Assembly (NCBI RefSeq): GCF_900141785.1
Contig: NZ_FQYP01000010.1
Location: forward strand, 62,001 to 126,000
Length of the DNA stretch: 64,000 nt
Origin: Aquimarina spongiae
GTDB lineage: Bacteria; Bacteroidota; Bacteroidia; Flavobacteriales; Flavobacteriaceae
Direction of reading: 5' to 3'
Positions 53,547 through 62,808 of the stretch are shown in pieces. The position numbers and the translations under genes were made by a program. The notes under the pieces are model-generated. The model was not told the DNA's origin. It worked only from the letters and a program-made list of their open reading frames with translations, and searched no databases. Position 1 is the stretch's first letter, and each line of letters begins with the position of its first letter.

Positions 53547-53568
53547 CAAAATGCTTACTTCATCAAAT

Positions 53569-55938
53569 ATGAAATCAATTTTATTCATTTTTACCTTATT
53601 TCAGATCAGTGTTATAATTGGTCAAACAGGAAATCTTAAGGGAAATACGAATACAAAAGAAGACGCCATTCCTTTTGCCAATATCACATTATCAAACGAT
53701 TCCTTTACCACCTATGCTTCGTCTGATAAAAATGGTGATTTTGAAATTTATGATATTCCATATGGAGATTATTTGATAAAAATAAGTGCACTAGGACATC
53801 AAACCTTAGAGCAAAATGTTTCCATAAACTCTACTACGAACACTACTGTTGCTCAGAAATTCACTCTTACCGAAGACAGGTTAAATCTGGATCAGGTGGT
53901 GGTTAGTGCAACAAGAAATCGAGTGAATCGAAAAAAAGCCCCCGTTGTAGTGAATGTACTAAGTCCAAAATTATTGGGAGCTACGCAATCTATATCTGTT
54001 TCAGAAGGCCTTAATTATTCTCCAGGAGTACGGGTAGAAAATAACTGTCAGAACTGTGGGTTTACCCAAGTCAGACTTAATGGACTAGACGGAAGTTATA
54101 CTCAGGTTTTGATAAACAGTAGAGCTGTATTTAGCGCACTTAATAGCGTATATGGATTAGAACAAATTCCTACCAATATTGTAGAACGTATTGAGGTAGT
54201 GCGAAGTGGAGGTTCTGCGCTTTATGGATCGAATGCTATAGCAGGAACCATTAATATCATCACCAAGGATCCAGTTCTAAATACATGGGAAGTTGGGACC
54301 TATTTGGGGCTTGTTGATGGAGATACGCCGGATCGATCACTTAACTTCAACGCTTCTCTGGTAAGTGATGATCTAATGTCTGGAATTACTGTATTTGGGT
54401 TGAATAGAGATCGAGAAGAATTTGATGCTAACGGAGATGGTTTTACCGAACTTACCACCCTTCAGAATACCACTTTTGGTTTAAAAACGTTTTTAAAACC
54501 TTCTGACCGAAGTAAAATCTCCTTGGACTTGACCACCATTAAAGAATATCGTCGCGGAGGAGATCGCCTTGATCTAGCTCCTCATTTCACGGATATTACT
54601 GAAGAACTGGACCATGATACTTTTTTGGGAGGCATTACTTATGAACTGGAAAACGAAAAGGGAACCAATAATCTTTCTGTCTACACTTCCGGACAATATA
54701 CCGATAGAGATAGTTATTATGGAGGGCTTGGTGGTGGACGAACCAGACAAGACAGTATTCTGGCCTTAAACGCCTATGGCGTAACCAAAGACTTGGCCTT
54801 GCTTACCGGAGTACAGTTTACTCAAAATCTAAAAAACAACGATATTATTACTACAGGAGTAGAATACAATATCAGCGATACTGAAGATGTGATAGCTGGT
54901 TATAACCGATTAATCGATCAACAGGTTCATACCATAGGCTCTTATTTGCAATACGAATGGAAACCTACAGATGATTTTACCGCCTTACTCGGCACACGAT
55001 TAGATCATGTTAATGTTGATGGAAATTATAACATCGGAGGGATCTCCAGGGATGTTTCTGTAACCCAAACCGTATTAAGCCCTCGTATTACTTTATCCTA
55101 TAACATTCTGAAGTCACTAAAATTCAGAGGTGGTTATGCAAGAGGATTTAGAGCTCCGCAAGCCTTTAATGAGGATCTACATATTTCTTCTGTTGGTGGA
55201 GAACCTCAATTTGTGATTCTATCCGAAAATCTGGATACCGAATTTTCAAATGCCTTTACAGCTTCATTGAACTACTCAAAAAACTTTAATAAAATCCAAG
55301 CTGATTTTCTCTTAGAAGGATTTTTTACGGATCTCAAAGATCCCTTTACTTTGGTAAGCACAGGAGCTGTTCTAGAAAACGGTTCTATTCTTGAAGAAGT
55401 AAGAAACGGATCCGGAGCAAAAGTTTTTGGAACTAATTTTGAAATCGGTATTTCTCCATCAAAAGAATGGCAGTTTCAAATAGGAGGTACCATTCAACAA
55501 TCTAATTATGACGAAAGCCAGATCCTATTCGAATCTGATGGTACCATACCGGGAGAACAAGATGTGATCGTAGACGAATTTGTACGAAACCCTAATACCT
55601 ATGGCTACATCAATGCATCTTGGATACCGAGCAAACGTTTTAATATGGACCTAACCGGTACATACACGGGGAACATGATTGTACCCAGAGTAGTTAGCGA
55701 ATCTGGTTTTTTGGATCTTGTTGATACCAATCCTTTCTTTGACTTAAACCTAAAATTAGAACATCACTTAGATATTTCAGAAAATTTTCACGTAACCTTC
55801 AGCGGAGGGGTAAAAAATATATTTAACAGCTATCAAGACGATTTTGATATCGGCCCCCTTCGTGATTCTGATTATATTTATGGACCGGGAACACCTAGAA
55901 CCTTTTTCATTGGAATAAAATTCGGAAACCTACACTAG
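53569..55938 (+). CDS. TonB-dependent receptor with CxxC in the plug, probable metal or metal-complex receptor
   Basis: 789 residues from the ATG at 53569 (MKSILFIFTLFQISVIIGQ, a good signal peptide); an ATG six codons upstream at 53551 lies only about 8 bases from the predicted transcription start and is less likely. CarboxypepD_reg-like domain at about 20-105, plug at about 115-225 with CQNC (Cys160 and Cys163) just before the conserved VRLNGLDG and IERIEVVRSG-type segment (NIVERIEVVRSGGSALYGSN), then the barrel ending in the aromatic terminus RTFFIGIKF. The DtxR-like operator upstream suggests iron or manganese control. Substrate inferred, not shown. The next gene, a thioredoxin-like protein, starts two bases after the stop. 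Confidence 0.92.
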   Translation: MKSILFIFTLFQISVIIGQTGNLKGNTNTKEDAIPFANITLSNDSFTTYASSDKNGDFEIYDIPYGDYLIKISALGHQTLEQNVSINSTTNTTVAQKFTLTEDRLNLDQVVVSATRNRVNRKKAPVVVNVLSPKLLGATQSISVSEGLNYSPGVRVENNCQNCGFTQVRLNGLDGSYTQVLINSRAVFSALNSVYGLEQIPTNIVERIEVVRSGGSALYGSNAIAGTINIITKDPVLNTWEVGTYLGLVDGDTPDRSLNFNASLVSDDLMSGITVFGLNRDREEFDANGDGFTELTTLQNTTFGLKTFLKPSDRSKISLDLTTIKEYRRGGDRLDLAPHFTDITEELDHDTFLGGITYELENEKGTNNLSVYTSGQYTDRDSYYGGLGGGRTRQDSILALNAYGVTKDLALLTGVQFTQNLKNNDIITTGVEYNISDTEDVIAGYNRLIDQQVHTIGSYLQYEWKPTDDFTALLGTRLDHVNVDGNYNIGGISRDVSVTQTVLSPRITLSYNILKSLKFRGGYARGFRAPQAFNEDLHISSVGGEPQFVILSENLDTEFSNAFTASLNYSKNFNKIQADFLLEGFFTDLKDPFTLVSTGAVLENGSILEEVRNGSGAKVFGTNFEIGISPSKEWQFQIGGTIQQSNYDESQILFESDGTIPGEQDVIVDEFVRNPNTYGYINASWIPSKRFNMDLTGTYTGNMIVPRVVSESGFLDLVDTNPFFDLNLKLEHHLDISENFHVTFSGGVKNIFNSYQDDFDIGPLRDSDYIYGPGTPRTFFIGIKFGNLH

Positions 55939-55940
55939 TT

Positions 55941-56411
55941 ATGAGATCAACAAGTACTATATTCTTCTTATGCTTTGCATTATCGTTTGAGGTTGCTGCT
56001 CAAAACGATGAAGCCGTTCGTTGGATCAGTTTTGAGCAATTAGATGATTCTCTTGCGGTAAAACCAAAAAAAGTAATCATTAGTTTCTATGCAGACTGGT
56101 GTGCTTACTGTAAAAAAATGGATCGTGTGGTTTACACAAAACCAGAAGTGATCAAAAAAATAAATGAAGAATACTATGCGGTAAAAATGAATGCAGAAAG
56201 TAGAGATACAATTGCTTTTGATGGTGGTATTTTCACCAACAAAACTCGAACATCATCAAGAAATCCCATCCATGAAATCCCACTCTTGTTAGCCTCTAGA
56301 GAGGGTCAACCTTTTTCTCTCCCGGCTACTATTTTTCTTGATGAAAGTTTTAAAGTAAGAAAGCGATACTTTGAATATTTAAGTCCTAAAAAAATGCTAT
56401 TAGCACTCTAG
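55941..56411 (+). CDS. Secreted thioredoxin-like protein
   Basis: 156 residues with a signal peptide (MRSTSTIFFLCFALSFEVAA, then QN). Thioredoxin fold with the active pair Cys54-Ala-Tyr-Cys57 in FYADWCAYCKKM; the cis-Pro region is FSLPATIFLDES. An insertion of about 30 residues (GGIFTNKTRTSSRNPIHEIP) separates the second beta-alpha unit, as in the Thioredoxin_7 type. It is probably a periplasmic disulfide reductase or copper/haem-handling protein. It begins 2 bases after the receptor stop and must be co-transcribed; it could reduce the CxxC of the receptor plug, but that is speculation. Confidence 0.9.
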   Translation: MRSTSTIFFLCFALSFEVAAQNDEAVRWISFEQLDDSLAVKPKKVIISFYADWCAYCKKMDRVVYTKPEVIKKINEEYYAVKMNAESRDTIAFDGGIFTNKTRTSSRNPIHEIPLLLASREGQPFSLPATIFLDESFKVRKRYFEYLSPKKMLLAL

Positions 56412-56424
56412 CTATTCTACAATT

Positions 56425-57036
56425 TTATTTCACTTTTATAGAAAACATTTTTTCATCCTCAATATAACCATCCAAATAGTCATTAGCATCTACCCTTCCT
56501 ACTCCTGCAGGAGTTCCGGTAAAAATAATATCTCCTATTTTTAAGGTAAAGAACTGAGAAACATACTCAACGAGTTCATCAATTTTCCACAACATCAATT
56601 GGGTATTTCCTTGCTGAACGATTTCTTTGTTTTTTTCTAATCTAAAATTGATGTCATTCACATCTGCAAAATTGTCCTTGGAAACCCAATTACCAATAAC
56701 CGCAGCCCCATCAAACGCTTTTGCTTTTTCCCAAGGCAATCCTTTTGATTTCAACTGACTTTGCAAATCTCTTGCCGTAAAATCAATTCCTAGCCCAATT
56801 TCGTCATAGTACTTATGCGCAAATTTTCTATCGATATACTTTCCGAGTTTCTTGATTTTGATCAAAATTTCTACTTCATAATGAATGTCATTAGAAAAAT
56901 CTGGAATAAAGAAAGGTTGTTTTTTGAGTAAGATAGAAGTGTCGGGCTTTAAAAAAACTACAGGATCTGTAGGCTTTTCATTTTCTAACTCTTCTATATG
57001 GTCGGTATAATTACGCCCTATACAAATTATCTTCAT
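56425..57036 (-). CDS. Fumarylacetoacetate hydrolase-family protein
   Basis: 203 residues, the short single-domain FAH type (oxaloacetate decarboxylase/acylpyruvase-like, as FAHD1). Metal ligands Glu in HYEVEILIKI and in the pattern DFTARDLQ, and Asp; the loop KGLPWEKAKAFDGAAVIGNW and the ending GDIIFTGTPAGVGRV are signature. It probably cleaves or decarboxylates a small oxo-acid in the cytoplasm. It lies 25 bases after the exonuclease gene. Confidence 0.94.
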   Translation of the reverse strand: MKIICIGRNYTDHIEELENEKPTDPVVFLKPDTSILLKKQPFFIPDFSNDIHYEVEILIKIKKLGKYIDRKFAHKYYDEIGLGIDFTARDLQSQLKSKGLPWEKAKAFDGAAVIGNWVSKDNFADVNDINFRLEKNKEIVQQGNTQLMLWKIDELVEYVSQFFTLKIGDIIFTGTPAGVGRVDANDYLDGYIEDEKMFSIKVK

Positions 57037-57061
57037 CGCTTAATTTAGATATACAAAGATA

Positions 57062-57841
57062 TTACAGATTCAAACTATTGTTGAGTTTACGAAGCCGAAC
57101 AGCAGTCAATACTTTTTTGGTATACAAAGGAAAATCTGCATTTTGTAACCAGCCAAAATAACCAGGTTCGTCTTCCATTACCCGTTCTACTAATTTCCCT
57201 TTATGTTTTCCAAAGGTAAACACTTCCTTACCATCGTTATCATAAGCGATAAATCCAGCAAAATCGGCAAACTGTTTTCTCGAACTGAATTCTGAAAGGA
57301 ATTTAGTACTATTCTCTAATTCTGGATATCTATCCAATTGCGCTTTTAGCACTTCATAGGTTGCCATAGTATCTGCTTCAGCCGAATGTGCATCATTGAG
57401 ATCTTTATCACAATAAAATTTATACGCCGCAGAAAGCGTTCTCTTTTCCATCTTATGATAGATAGTTTGTACATCTACAGAAACAGTGTTCTTCATATCG
57501 AAGTCCAGTTCTACTCTTAACAACTCTTCTGCCAATAATGGAATGTCAAAACGATTAGAATTAAAACCTCCCAAATCACAACCTTTGATCATATCATGAA
57601 CTTTGTTAGCGATTTCCTTAAAAGTAGGCTCGTTGGCAACCTTGGCATCATCTATGCCATGAACAGCAGTTGTTTCTGGAGGTATCGGCATCTCAGGATT
57701 TACTAACCATGTTTTGCTTTCCTGAGTTCCATTTGGAAACACTTTTAGGATGGAAATTTCTACAATGCGATCTTTAGAAATATTAACCCCGGTCGTTTCA
57801 AGATCAAAAAAACAGATCGGTTTTTTCAAATTAAGCTCCAT
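57062..57841 (-). CDS. DEDDh 3'-5' exonuclease with C-terminal FGKHKG module
   Basis: 259 residues. Exonuclease domain at about 8-175: Asp13 and Glu15 in FFDLETTGVN, AVHGIDDAKVANEP (exo II region), GFNSNRFDIPLLAEEL, and HSAEADTMATYEVL with the catalytic His and Asp. The C-terminal piece at about 205-255 (FTFGKHKGKLVERVMEDEPG, then LQNADFPLYTKKV) matches the ExoX/DUF3820-like module. It may act in DNA repair or RNA turnover, not as the polymerase III epsilon subunit. It lies upstream of the FAH gene on the same strand. Confidence 0.93.
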   Translation of the reverse strand: MELNLKKPICFFDLETTGVNISKDRIVEISILKVFPNGTQESKTWLVNPEMPIPPETTAVHGIDDAKVANEPTFKEIANKVHDMIKGCDLGGFNSNRFDIPLLAEELLRVELDFDMKNTVSVDVQTIYHKMEKRTLSAAYKFYCDKDLNDAHSAEADTMATYEVLKAQLDRYPELENSTKFLSEFSSRKQFADFAGFIAYDNDGKEVFTFGKHKGKLVERVMEDEPGYFGWLQNADFPLYTKKVLTAVRLRKLNNSLNL

Positions 57842-57922
57842 AAATTGTTCGTGTGATTCCCAAAGATAACTTCAATTATTTAACATTCTTGTAGACCAGC
57901 TCTACTTTAACATTTCTAAAAA

Positions 57923-58609
57923 TTATACTAACTTCTCTACAAATACATTATCCGCAAATTTTCTTGTCACGGTTTCAGTAGTATCATTGAATCCTATCCT
58001 GATCGATTTATCAAATTCCCGAATTTCCAACACCTTAATCTCACTACTAAGTGCCAGTCCTATTTCTGATACAAATCTTAAAAAATTAACAGAACCGTCG
58101 TTTACAGACACTAATTTACACACATCACCTACTGATAAAGAAGACAAGGTAATTTTAGGCACCACCTTATATTCGCCACTAGCATTAGGAATCAACTCCC
58201 CATGGGGGTCTTTTTTCGGAAAATCCATAAAGCGGTCTAACTCATCTACCAGCTTGTAGGATTTAATATGCTCTAATTGTTCTGCAACATCATGCACCTC
58301 ATCCCAGCTAAAATTTAGGTAGTTATACAAAAACGTTTCCCAAAGCCTGTGTTTTCGAATAAGTCGAACAGCAACAGAACGACCCTCCTGGGTTAATTCT
58401 AACTTTCCATATTTTTCGCTAACCACATATTTTTTTGTTTTTAGCTTCTTGATCATATTGTTTGTAGAAGCTGGAGAAACTCTCAAATAATCTGCCAATT
58501 GATTATTCCCAACCTTATCAGAGCTATCTTCTATCAACAACTTAAAAAGTGCCTTTAGATAGTCTTCTTCACTTTTTGTTAAATTATTCAAATTTGATTT
58601 GTTAGTCAT
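57923..58609 (-). CDS. DtxR/MntR-family metal-dependent repressor
   Basis: 228 residues. The winged helix-turn-helix is at about 10-75 (YLKALFKLL; NQLADYLRVSPASTNNMIKK; KLELTQEGRSVAV), the metal-binding/dimerisation helices at about 75-145 (RLIRKHRLWETFLYNYLNFS, then HDVAEQLEHIKS), and an FeoA-like SH3 C-terminal domain at about 160-228. Potential metal ligands are present in HRLWE and VAEQLEHI. It is the long (TroR/SirR-like) form. It is divergent from the metal ABC operon (177 bases between starts), the standard arrangement for its own regulator. Metal (Mn, Fe or Zn) is not shown. Confidence 0.94.
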   Translation of the reverse strand: MTNKSNLNNLTKSEEDYLKALFKLLIEDSSDKVGNNQLADYLRVSPASTNNMIKKLKTKKYVVSEKYGKLELTQEGRSVAVRLIRKHRLWETFLYNYLNFSWDEVHDVAEQLEHIKSYKLVDELDRFMDFPKKDPHGELIPNASGEYKVVPKITLSSLSVGDVCKLVSVNDGSVNFLRFVSEIGLALSSEIKVLEIREFDKSIRIGFNDTTETVTRKFADNVFVEKLV

Positions 58610-58626
58610 AACTAACTTTTTTAGTT
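58601..58626. promoter_or_regulatory. Repeated half-sites over the metal repressor start
   Basis: GTTAGT (58601-58606), ACTAAC (58611-58616) and TTAGTT (58621-58626) follow each other with about 10-base spacing; the first two form GTTAGT-CATA-ACTAAC, a perfect 6-bp-arm palindrome around the start codon, and the pair AACTAA-N5-TTAGTT overlaps it. They fit binding of the repressor to its own gene. Confidence 0.5.
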
Positions 58627-58786
58627 TTGCTACGGTGATGAGACAAAAATACTAAACACAATACAATTATTAGGCATATAATTAATTACTATTAGTGTAG
58701 ATGTAATTTCTTAAAAAGAATATCCAAATACGTACGACCTACTCCCCAAATAAAATATAATTTAATTCATTTATTGATTGAGAACA

Positions 58787-59704
58787 ATGATTAAGAAACT
58801 AACACTTTTATTTATCTTTTCCACAGTTTTCTTTTCTTGCAAAAAAGAAGTAAAACAAGAAAACCAAAAAGTAAATGTGGTAACAACTACCTCTATGATC
58901 ACAGATCTACTTCATAATATTGGAGGAGATGCTATAGAAGTAGTAGGGTTAATGGGAAGCGGTGTAGATCCTCACTTATACAAAGCCAGCGAAGGGGATG
59001 TGAGTAAGTTGGTAAATGCTGATGTTATATTCTACAATGGATTACATCTAGAAGGAAAACTGGTAGAAGTTTTTGAAAAGATGGAAAATCAGGATATTAA
59101 AACCATTCCCGTTGCCGAGAAACTTGATAAAAATACGTTAATTGGTTCTGATTACTTCGCTTCTAATTATGATCCTCATATTTGGTTTAGTATCGAAAAC
59201 TGGAAAATCATCAGCCAATATGTAGTACAACAACTATCTTCTGCTGATCCAAAAAATGCTACAACATTTGAAACAAACGGAAAAATATACCTAGAAAAAT
59301 TAAACGAACTTGAAAAGAAGCTAAATTCGACTATCACTACTTTACCCAAAGAAAAACGAATATTAGTCACTGCCCATGATGCCTTTAATTATTTTGGTCA
59401 GGCCTATGATTTTGAGGTTGTAGGATTACAAGGATTATCCACCGCTACAGAAGCGGGTGTTCAGGATGTGCAGAAATTGGCGAATTTTATTATTGAAAAA
59501 GAAATCAAGGCCATTTTTGTAGAAAGTTCTGTTCCTAAAAGAACTATAGAGGCTTTACAGGCAGCAGTGCGATCCAAAGATCATGAAGTAGCCATAGGCG
59601 GAACCTTATTTTCTGATGCGTTAGGAAATCCAGGAACAAAAGAAGGCACATACATAGGGATGTTTGAATACAACGTAAACACCATCATAAATGCATTGAA
59701 GTAA
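58787..59704 (+). CDS. TroA/ZnuA-type metal ABC substrate-binding lipoprotein
   Basis: 305 residues from the ATG at 58787 (a TTG three codons earlier is unlikely). Lipobox FFSC (Cys18) followed by KKEVKQ. Cluster A-I fold: first ligand His in [12 protein letters not shown], second His in NYDPHIWFS, third His in [15 protein letters not shown], and Asp in LFSDALG. The third His, as in TroA, rather than the Glu of purely Mn-type PsaA, fits zinc or mixed Zn/Mn binding. It hands metal to the membrane permeases; its stop overlaps the next start by one base (TAATG). Confidence 0.95.
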   Translation: MIKKLTLLFIFSTVFFSCKKEVKQENQKVNVVTTTSMITDLLHNIGGDAIEVVGLMGSGVDPHLYKASEGDVSKLVNADVIFYNGLHLEGKLVEVFEKMENQDIKTIPVAEKLDKNTLIGSDYFASNYDPHIWFSIENWKIISQYVVQQLSSADPKNATTFETNGKIYLEKLNELEKKLNSTITTLPKEKRILVTAHDAFNYFGQAYDFEVVGLQGLSTATEAGVQDVQKLANFIIEKEIKAIFVESSVPKRTIEALQAAVRSKDHEVAIGGTLFSDALGNPGTKEGTYIGMFEYNVNTIINALK

Positions 59705-60441
59705 TGGAAGAAAAAATTGCTATTCAAATAGATGACCTTACGGTAGCCTACAACTACAAACCTGTGTTGTGGGACATCGATCTAGCCATACCAGAAGGTG
59801 TCTTAATGGCAATAGTAGGCCCGAATGGTGCAGGCAAATCAACTTTGATCAAATCCATTTTAAATATTATTAAACCCATAGCCGGAAGTGTTAATATTTA
59901 CGGAAAAACCTACGACAAACAGCGTTCTTTGGTCGCTTATGTCCCTCAAAAAGGGAGTGTAGATTGGGATTTTCCCACTACTGCACTAGATGTGGTGATG
60001 ATGGGTACCTACGGAAGCCTGGGATGGATCAAACGCCCAGGTGCTAAACAAAAGAAAGCCGCTCTAGAAGCTTTAGAAAAAGTGGGAATGTTAGCCTTCA
60101 AAAATCGACAAATAAGTCAATTATCTGGAGGACAACAACAACGAATTTTTTTAGCAAGAGCTTTGGTGCAAAACGCTTCCATTTACTTTATGGATGAGCC
60201 GTTTCAAGGAGTAGATGCTACTACCGAAAAGGCAATCATCAATATCCTAAAAGAACTGAGAAAAGCAGGCAAAACAGTGATTGTAGTGCACCACGACTTA
60301 CAGACTGTTCCAGAATACTTTGATTGGGTTACTTTTTTGAACGTTAAAAAAATTGCTACTGGACCAGTGAAAGATATTTTTAATGATGACAATCTCACAA
60401 AAACTTACGGTATTAATTACAAAGTAGCGGTCAATCAATAA
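59704..60441 (+). CDS. Metal ABC transporter ATP-binding protein
   Basis: 245 residues. Walker [10 protein letters not shown] at about 39-47, signature LSGGQQQR at about 141-148, Walker [11 protein letters not shown] and the switch His in VIVVHHDL. ATPase subunit of the ZnuC/TroB type, energising the two permeases that follow. Translationally coupled to the binding-protein gene by TAATG. Confidence 0.97.
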   Translation: MEEKIAIQIDDLTVAYNYKPVLWDIDLAIPEGVLMAIVGPNGAGKSTLIKSILNIIKPIAGSVNIYGKTYDKQRSLVAYVPQKGSVDWDFPTTALDVVMMGTYGSLGWIKRPGAKQKKAALEALEKVGMLAFKNRQISQLSGGQQQRIFLARALVQNASIYFMDEPFQGVDATTEKAIINILKELRKAGKTVIVVHHDLQTVPEYFDWVTFLNVKKIATGPVKDIFNDDNLTKTYGINYKVAVNQ

Positions 60442-60494
60442 GCTATGCATATATCAATACCACATATAAGTTTACAGACATTATTTCCTAAGTC

Positions 60495-61625
60495 ATGGAT
60501 TTAAGAGAATACATAGCATTAGTTTTCGATGACTATACCCTTCGCACAATTACCTTGGGTACGGCGGTGCTTGGTGCTATTTGTGGTATGTTAGGGAGTT
60601 TTGCCGTACTGAGAAAACAAAGCTTGCTGGGTGATGCTATTTCTCATGCTGCTCTTCCTGGGATTGCCATTGCTTTTTTAATTATTGGAGTAAAAAGCAG
60701 TTCCATTTTTTTATTAGGCGCACTGATCAGCGGTCTTATCGGAACTTTTTGGATTCGTGGGATTACTCAAAAAACTCATCTCAAATCAGATACTGCTCTT
60801 GGACTTATCCTTTCCTTGTTCTTTGGTTTTGGTATGCTGTTGCTTACCTATATTCAAAAGCAACCTAATGCAAATCAGGCAGGATTAGAAAGTTACCTAT
60901 TTGGCCAAGCCGCTACACTTTTAGAAAGTGATGTTTGGTTAATGGTAATAGTTACTGGTATAAGTCTAGTTATCGTGTTACTGTTTTGGAAAGAACTAAA
61001 ATTGTTACTTTTTGATCCAGATTATACCAAAACTCTTGGTTTTAACACCAAATTTCTTGATATTCTGATTACTACTTTTATTGTGGTTGCTATCGTATTA
61101 GGATTACAAACCGTGGGTGTTGTCTTAATGAGTGCTATGCTATTGGCTCCGGCAGCTGCAGCCAGGCAATGGACCAATAATTTGGGAAAAATGGTGTTTT
61201 TGGCAGCGCTCTTTGGCGCATCCTCTGGAGTTTTAGGAACTGCGATAAGTGCAAGTCATAACAATCTATCTACAGGACCTGTTATTGTACTTGTTGCAGG
61301 GGTATTCGTTTTATTTTCTTTTATCTTTTCTCCGGGACGTGGTTTACTATTTCGAGAAATACGGTTTAGAAAAAACAGAAATGACTTGCAATTGCATAAG
61401 ACCCTATCATTTATGTACAATATTGCCAGTACTCATGAAGATATATCTCATCCACATGCAATCAAAATCTTAAATAATTTTCAGGGATTTACCAGAAAAT
61501 CGTTGCAAAAACTAGAAGACAAAGATTATGTAAAAATTGATGGTCCCATGTGGTCAATGACGGAAACAGGATACCACACTGCAGCAAATTTATACAATCA
61601 ATTAATCAAAGAAGAAGATGAGTAG
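60495..61625 (+). CDS. Metal ABC transporter permease 1 with winged-helix-like tail
   Basis: 376 residues. The ABC-3 permease domain at about 12-285 has eight or nine membrane helices, the ABC-contact motif GDAISHAALPGIAIAF and the closing GRGLLFREIRF. After it, about 303-376 is a soluble tail (FMYNIASTHEDI; ILNNFQGFTRKSLQKLEDKD; WSMTETGYHTAANLYNQL) with the helix-turn-helix plus wing layout of DtxR-type proteins (compare KLELTQEGRSVAV in the repressor). Such tails are known in TroC-like permeases of some bacteria. The ATG of the second permease lies inside the end of this gene (8-base overlap). Confidence 0.93.
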   Translation: MDLREYIALVFDDYTLRTITLGTAVLGAICGMLGSFAVLRKQSLLGDAISHAALPGIAIAFLIIGVKSSSIFLLGALISGLIGTFWIRGITQKTHLKSDTALGLILSLFFGFGMLLLTYIQKQPNANQAGLESYLFGQAATLLESDVWLMVIVTGISLVIVLLFWKELKLLLFDPDYTKTLGFNTKFLDILITTFIVVAIVLGLQTVGVVLMSAMLLAPAAAARQWTNNLGKMVFLAALFGASSGVLGTAISASHNNLSTGPVIVLVAGVFVLFSFIFSPGRGLLFREIRFRKNRNDLQLHKTLSFMYNIASTHEDISHPHAIKILNNFQGFTRKSLQKLEDKDYVKIDGPMWSMTETGYHTAANLYNQLIKEEDE

Positions 61626-62778
61626 TGCACAAATTGAAATACAGTTGATTGCAAGTGTGGTAGCTATCGCTTGTGCTATACCAGGAACCTTTTTGGTATT
61701 ACGCAAAATGGCATTAATTACCGATGCTATTAGCCACTCCATTCTTCCTGGTATTGTGATTGGTTTTTTTATTACGCACGATCTGTCATCTCCTCTTCTT
61801 ATTATTTTGGCCGCAGCTAGTGGCGTACTTACGGTGGTATTGGTAGAGTTTATTCAAAAAACTGGACTGGTAAAAGAAGACACGGCGATTGGATTGGTGT
61901 TCCCTGTACTATTTAGTATAGGTATTATTTTGATCGCTCAAAATGCCAACGATATTCATTTGGATGTAGATGCCGTTTTATTGGGAGAACTCGCTTTTGC
62001 TCCGTTTGATAGATTAGGGTTTAATGATATTGATCTAGGCCCAAAATCTCTATGGATCATAGGATCTATTTTATTAATCACACTTGGTTTACTTTTTGCT
62101 TTTTTCAAAGAATTGAAAGTAAGCACGTTTGATGCTGGTTTAGCTTCTGCTTTAGGCCTATCACCAGCAGTTATGCATTATGGACTGATGACGGTTTCTT
62201 CTATCACTACAGTGGGAGCATTTGATGCTGTAGGCGCCATATTGGTGATTGCCCTTATGATTGCCCCAGCTGCCACCGCTTATTTATTGACCAATGACCT
62301 GAAAAAGATGTTGGTTTTGGCTGTTGTATTTGGTGTAGGAAGCGCAATAACAGGTTACTGGGTAGCTCACGCTTTGGATGCTTCTATTTCAGGATCGATG
62401 ACCACCGTATTAGGCCTGGTATTTTTAATCGCCTACTTATTTGCTCCAGGTCGAGGTTTGTTCTCTGTTCTTTATCGACAAAGACAACAGCGCATTGAGG
62501 TGTCTCTGCTTACCTTCCTTCTACACTTGGGAAACCATAAGGAAGTTGAAGAAAGACATGTAAAACACCTCAACGAACATATTAATTGGCAGAAGGTTCA
62601 ATCAAAATCTGTATTGGATTTGGCTCTCAAAAACAATATGATTACTATTGATAACGATATCGTTTCTCTTACCAAAAAAGGTAAAGATTTCACTACAAAA
62701 GCAATTAACTATATCGTAACCAATAAAAATTCTGAAATTGAAAATATGAAGGACGACTTCTTCCTATTTAGAGGGTAA
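61618..62778 (+). CDS. Metal ABC transporter permease 2 with winged-helix-like tail
   Basis: 386 residues. ABC-3 permease domain at about 8-280 with the motif TDAISHSILPGIVIGFF and the closing GRGLFSVLYRQ. A tail from about 292 (IEVSLLTFLLHLGNHKEVEE; VLDLALKNNMITIDND; VSLTKKGKDFTTKAI) again has the winged-helix outline. The two permeases form a heterodimer through which metal passes. Last gene of the operon; no terminator is obvious in the 30 bases before the next gene's end. Confidence 0.93.
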   Translation: MSSAQIEIQLIASVVAIACAIPGTFLVLRKMALITDAISHSILPGIVIGFFITHDLSSPLLIILAAASGVLTVVLVEFIQKTGLVKEDTAIGLVFPVLFSIGIILIAQNANDIHLDVDAVLLGELAFAPFDRLGFNDIDLGPKSLWIIGSILLITLGLLFAFFKELKVSTFDAGLASALGLSPAVMHYGLMTVSSITTVGAFDAVGAILVIALMIAPAATAYLLTNDLKKMLVLAVVFGVGSAITGYWVAHALDASISGSMTTVLGLVFLIAYLFAPGRGLFSVLYRQRQQRIEVSLLTFLLHLGNHKEVEERHVKHLNEHINWQKVQSKSVLDLALKNNMITIDNDIVSLTKKGKDFTTKAINYIVTNKNSEIENMKDDFFLFRG

Positions 62779-62808
62779 GGTTCCTGTGATCTTCTTCTGA
62801 TCATTCTA

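Larger units (their letters stand above)
53248..53568. other. Divergent regulatory region of the Hpt/cinA and TonB-receptor genes
   Basis: About 300 AT-rich bases with no gene. Its right end holds a promoter-like pair and a palindromic operator for the TonB receptor, given separately. No terminator or RNA gene seen. Confidence 0.6.

Noticed and set aside
53551-53568. ATG six codons upstream of the chosen TonB receptor start
   Set aside because: It sits only about eight bases after the predicted transcription start and delays the signal peptide; kept as an alternative.
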